A stretch of DNA of 6,601 bases from Thermoplasmata archaeon (GTDB lineage Archaea > Thermoplasmatota > Thermoplasmata > Thermoplasmatales > GCA-001856825): assembly GCA_021831005.1 (NCBI GenBank), contig JAKBNO010000057.1:1-6601 (forward strand). The letters are read 5' to 3'. Under the pieces are notes generated by a model. That model saw only the letters and a list, made by a program, of their open reading frames with translations, did no database searches and had not been told where the DNA came from. Both the position numbers and the translations under genes were made by a program. Shown piece by piece: positions 4,835-6,601 of the stretch (positions are counted from its first letter, which is position 1; each line of letters starts with the position of its first letter).

Positions 4835-6139
4835 TCATTTCTGGACTACTATTCTCAGTCCCTTCCATTTTACCTTAAAGCCTGCCTGTTCGAGTATATC
4901 TGAAGGGGCAAGGCCCATGAATTCAATATAATCCACCATAGCCTGAGAATCTGGGTATAGCTTCTCTAAATGCTCAAAAATCTTATTTCTATTCTCTGCA
5001 GAAATCTCCTCAATTTTTTTAGTGGGACGATGCTCCACGCTGATTTCCTTCCTCGAATATTTTGTTTCAATGAACTCCTTAGCCCTCATCCAGTCCACTG
5101 AATCCTTGAAACAGATGGCACCGGCAGGGCATTTCTCTTTATCACGAACGATGCAGAATATTTCTCCATTATGGCCTTCTTCCCTCACCTTCTTAATGAT
5201 GAAATAATCCTCCTGATAGAATCTTGGTCTTGTAACGAAGATGTTCACCCTCTTCTCTTCTATGTTTAAGGAATAGTCAAACATCGCTTCGCCGTCCTTC
5301 AGCTTCAGAGGGTTTTTCGCTTCAATAAAGCCAGAGTGATTTTCTCCGTTAGGAGAATCAGAATATTCTGAGACTGAACTATCAATGCCGTAAGTATAGT
5401 CCTTCTTTTTCTCCCCATCCTTGAGAGATACCGTAGCATCGATCTTCCAGCCATCAATCTTCATCATCTGCCTTATAAGTAACGCAAAGGTTGAACCGTA
5501 CCTTTCACTGTGCTCCGTTATTGATAGAGGACCGCCAACTTCTATAGCATCTTCTCCAGCTTCTGAGTAAAGGAGACCAAGTCTCCTCGCTATCCTGATT
5601 ATCCTTGGGATGTTGGTTGAGGAAGTTATTTTTATTTTTGTCGTCTTCAGCATTACGGTCTCTATCTGCTCCGAGTTGAATTTTTTAGAAAGGGATTCAG
5701 CCGTTATTTCTGGAAGGGATACTAAGACCTGCTCACTCTCCTTGTCTGCGTACATCGCATTCCTTATCTCGGGGAGCGAAGAGTTCATCTCTATGGCTAT
5801 TTTCCCCAGAATTTCGTCCCTTTCTGATGGAGATACTGGCGGAACTCTGGTTAAGGAAAATATCCTTTCCCTTACCCTCACTGGGTCGAGGAGAGAGGGA
5901 GGTTCAATCTTAGACATACGGAACATGAGGAGAGAGAGTCCCTTCACGATCTTGGGCTTTTGAGATTTGAGTTCAAGAACTTTCAGGTCCCTCTCAACGT
6001 CCTCTCTTCTCTTTCCGAGGGACGCCCTGAATTGATTTATTACGGAGGAGCAATAGTCGCTATTCTCCTCCGACAGGAAAAGGGAGCGGACGGTACCCTT
6101 CTTACTCTTCCTGACCATCAACAATTGAGTTGGGAACAC
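4835..6139 (-). CDS. bax1: Bax1 (DUF790), nuclease partner of the XPB helicase; active site apparently altered
   Basis: Bax1 binds archaeal XPB and supplies a PD-(D/E)xK-type endonuclease to the helicase, forming an unwinding-and-cutting machine for DNA repair. The family start pattern (L-P-x-x-L-L-x-V-R-R, then a G) appears as V-F-P-T-Q-L-L-M-V-R-K-S-K-K-G. I therefore place the start at the GTG at 6139-6137, which has GGAG eight bases before it, giving 434 residues; an ATG at 6187 would enlarge the overlap with XPB from 38 to 86 bases. Other family marks, numbered from the GTG, are G-G-P-L-S-I (203-208), S-E-R-Y-G-S (212-217) and D-G-W-K-I-D (229-234). The usual nuclease signature R-E-P-E-P-L...P-D-F...V-E-I-x-G-F-W appears as I-E-A-K-N-P-L (272-278), F-D-Y-S-L (287-291) and V-N-I-F-V (298-302), so the last acidic residue seems lost. 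Family membership is firm; nuclease activity is uncertain. Confidence 0.9.
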   Translation of the reverse strand: MFPTQLLMVRKSKKGTVRSLFLSEENSDYCSSVINQFRASLGKRREDVERDLKVLELKSQKPKIVKGLSLLMFRMSKIEPPSLLDPVRVRERIFSLTRVPPVSPSERDEILGKIAIEMNSSLPEIRNAMYADKESEQVLVSLPEITAESLSKKFNSEQIETVMLKTTKIKITSSTNIPRIIRIARRLGLLYSEAGEDAIEVGGPLSITEHSERYGSTFALLIRQMMKIDGWKIDATVSLKDGEKKKDYTYGIDSSVSEYSDSPNGENHSGFIEAKNPLKLKDGEAMFDYSLNIEEKRVNIFVTRPRFYQEDYFIIKKVREEGHNGEIFCIVRDKEKCPAGAICFKDSVDWMRAKEFIETKYSRKEISVEHRPTKKIEEISAENRNKIFEHLEKLYPDSQAMVDYIEFMGLAPSDILEQAGFKVKWKGLRIVVQK

Positions 6140-6601
6140 CCTTCCTTCTCCTCCTCGAAGTACTGAATTCTGAAGTTCCTTTGGCAACTATCTCGTAGAG
6201 AGTTGAACGCTTTCCCTGCGACGGTCTCAGCAACCTTCCTAGTCTCTGGCGGAACTGTCTCGCACTTCCGGATCCACTGAGAACTATGCCCACAGATGCG
6301 TCAGGTACGTCTATCCCCTCATCCAGGACCCTTGAGGTTGCAATTGCCGTGATCTCTCCGCTCCTGAACATGTCGAGATATTTTTTCCTCTCAGGTCCTG
6401 GGGTCAGGTACGTGATGCAGGGCATCAGGAACTCCCTTGATATGAGGTACGACGTTGAAGTGTCTTCAGAAAATATCAGCACCTTTTCCCCCCTGTGCTT
6501 TGAAAGAACGTACCGGACGGTATCCACCTTTACTCTCGCGTTGAATGCTATTTCCCTTGCCTTCCTCCAAGCGATCAGCGCCTCCCTCCCCTCTGGATTC
6601 C
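6102..6601 (-). CDS. xpb: XPB/Rad25-type DNA helicase, C-terminal 165 residues; N-terminal part beyond the right edge
   Basis: XPB is a superfamily 2 ATP-dependent DNA translocase/helicase used in archaeal nucleotide excision repair together with Bax1. Only the second RecA-like domain is visible, read without interruption from the window edge. Counting from the first visible residue, it has K39-V-L-I-F-S-E-D (motif IV), A87-T-S-R-V-L-D-E-G-I-D-V-P (motif V, with the D-E-G-I-D core), V103-G-I-V-L-S-G-S-G-S and Q115-F-R-Q-R-L-G-R-L-L-R-P (motif VI, with the arginine finger). The tail Y-E-I-V-A-K-G-T, then a basic S-R-R-R-R-K and an acidic end (D-G-Q-E-E), fits the family. The Walker A and DEAH-type motifs and the damage-recognition domain lie outside. 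The gene overlaps bax1 by 38 bases and comes first, the usual archaeal order, so the two form one operon whose promoter is outside the window. Confidence 0.95.
   Translation of the reverse strand, partial: NPEGREALIAWRKAREIAFNARVKVDTVRYVLSKHRGEKVLIFSEDTSTSYLISREFLMPCITYLTPGPERKKYLDMFRSGEITAIATSRVLDEGIDVPDASVGIVLSGSGSARQFRQRLGRLLRPSQGKRSTLYEIVAKGTSEFSTSRRRRKGVPNSIVDGQEE
6148..6154 (-). promoter_or_regulatory. Ribosome binding site deciding the bax1 start
   Basis: The purine-rich GGAGGAG at 6154-6148 lies inside the end of the XPB gene, with its last GGAG eight bases before the GTG at 6139-6137. It favours this GTG over the upstream ATG at 6187, and indicates that bax1 is translated from the same mRNA as XPB. 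Confidence 0.55.

Noticed and set aside
6140..6187. Longer N-terminus for Bax1 starting at the ATG at 6187.
   Set aside because: The extra 16 residues precede the family's normal start, lengthen the overlap with XPB to 86 bases, and the GTG at 6139 has the better-placed ribosome binding site.

Overview
The window looks archaeal, most likely Thermoplasmata-like, although a crenarchaeon cannot be excluded. The evidence is an XPB-family helicase next to its archaeal nuclease partner Bax1, an apparently leaderless promoter of BRE/TATA type, a mix of ATG and GTG starts, and a shikimate pathway that begins with DAHP synthase and a classical 3-dehydroquinate synthase. Many other euryarchaea replace those first two steps with a different route. 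The species assignment is inference.

Positions 1-2904 (minus strand) hold four tightly packed aromatic-amino-acid genes, transcribed leftward in pathway order: DAHP synthase (step 1), aroB (step 2), aroD (step 3) and aroE (step 4, cut by the left edge). Neighbouring genes overlap by 4, 10 and 4 bases, so the block is almost certainly one operon with translational coupling. Together the enzymes convert phosphoenolpyruvate plus erythrose-4-phosphate to shikimate. The later genes of the route would be expected to the left of the window.

Positions 2905-3437 are mostly non-coding. They carry a possible promoter for the aro operon, an AT-rich inverted repeat and a strong BRE/TATA promoter. That promoter drives a plus-strand gene (3438-3812) for a small protein with a two-helix membrane hairpin and a C-terminal zinc ribbon, probably from a leaderless transcript.

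Positions 3813-4834 form about 1 kb of AT-rich, gene-poor DNA. It contains a possible 24-residue hydrophobic microprotein (or the tail of a decayed membrane protein gene) and a clear remnant of a dihydrofolate-reductase/RibD-C-type gene. The remnant has lost its N-terminal part and carries a frameshift. This stretch looks like a site of gene decay.

Positions 4835-6601 (minus strand) hold the DNA-repair pair: the C-terminal part of an XPB/Rad25-type helicase (entering from the right edge) and, overlapping it by 38 bases, a Bax1 (DUF790) protein. The Bax1 nuclease region appears to lack one acidic residue expected at its active site, which is the most testable oddity here. I found no CRISPR array, tRNA, rRNA or complete mobile element, and no convincing new system.
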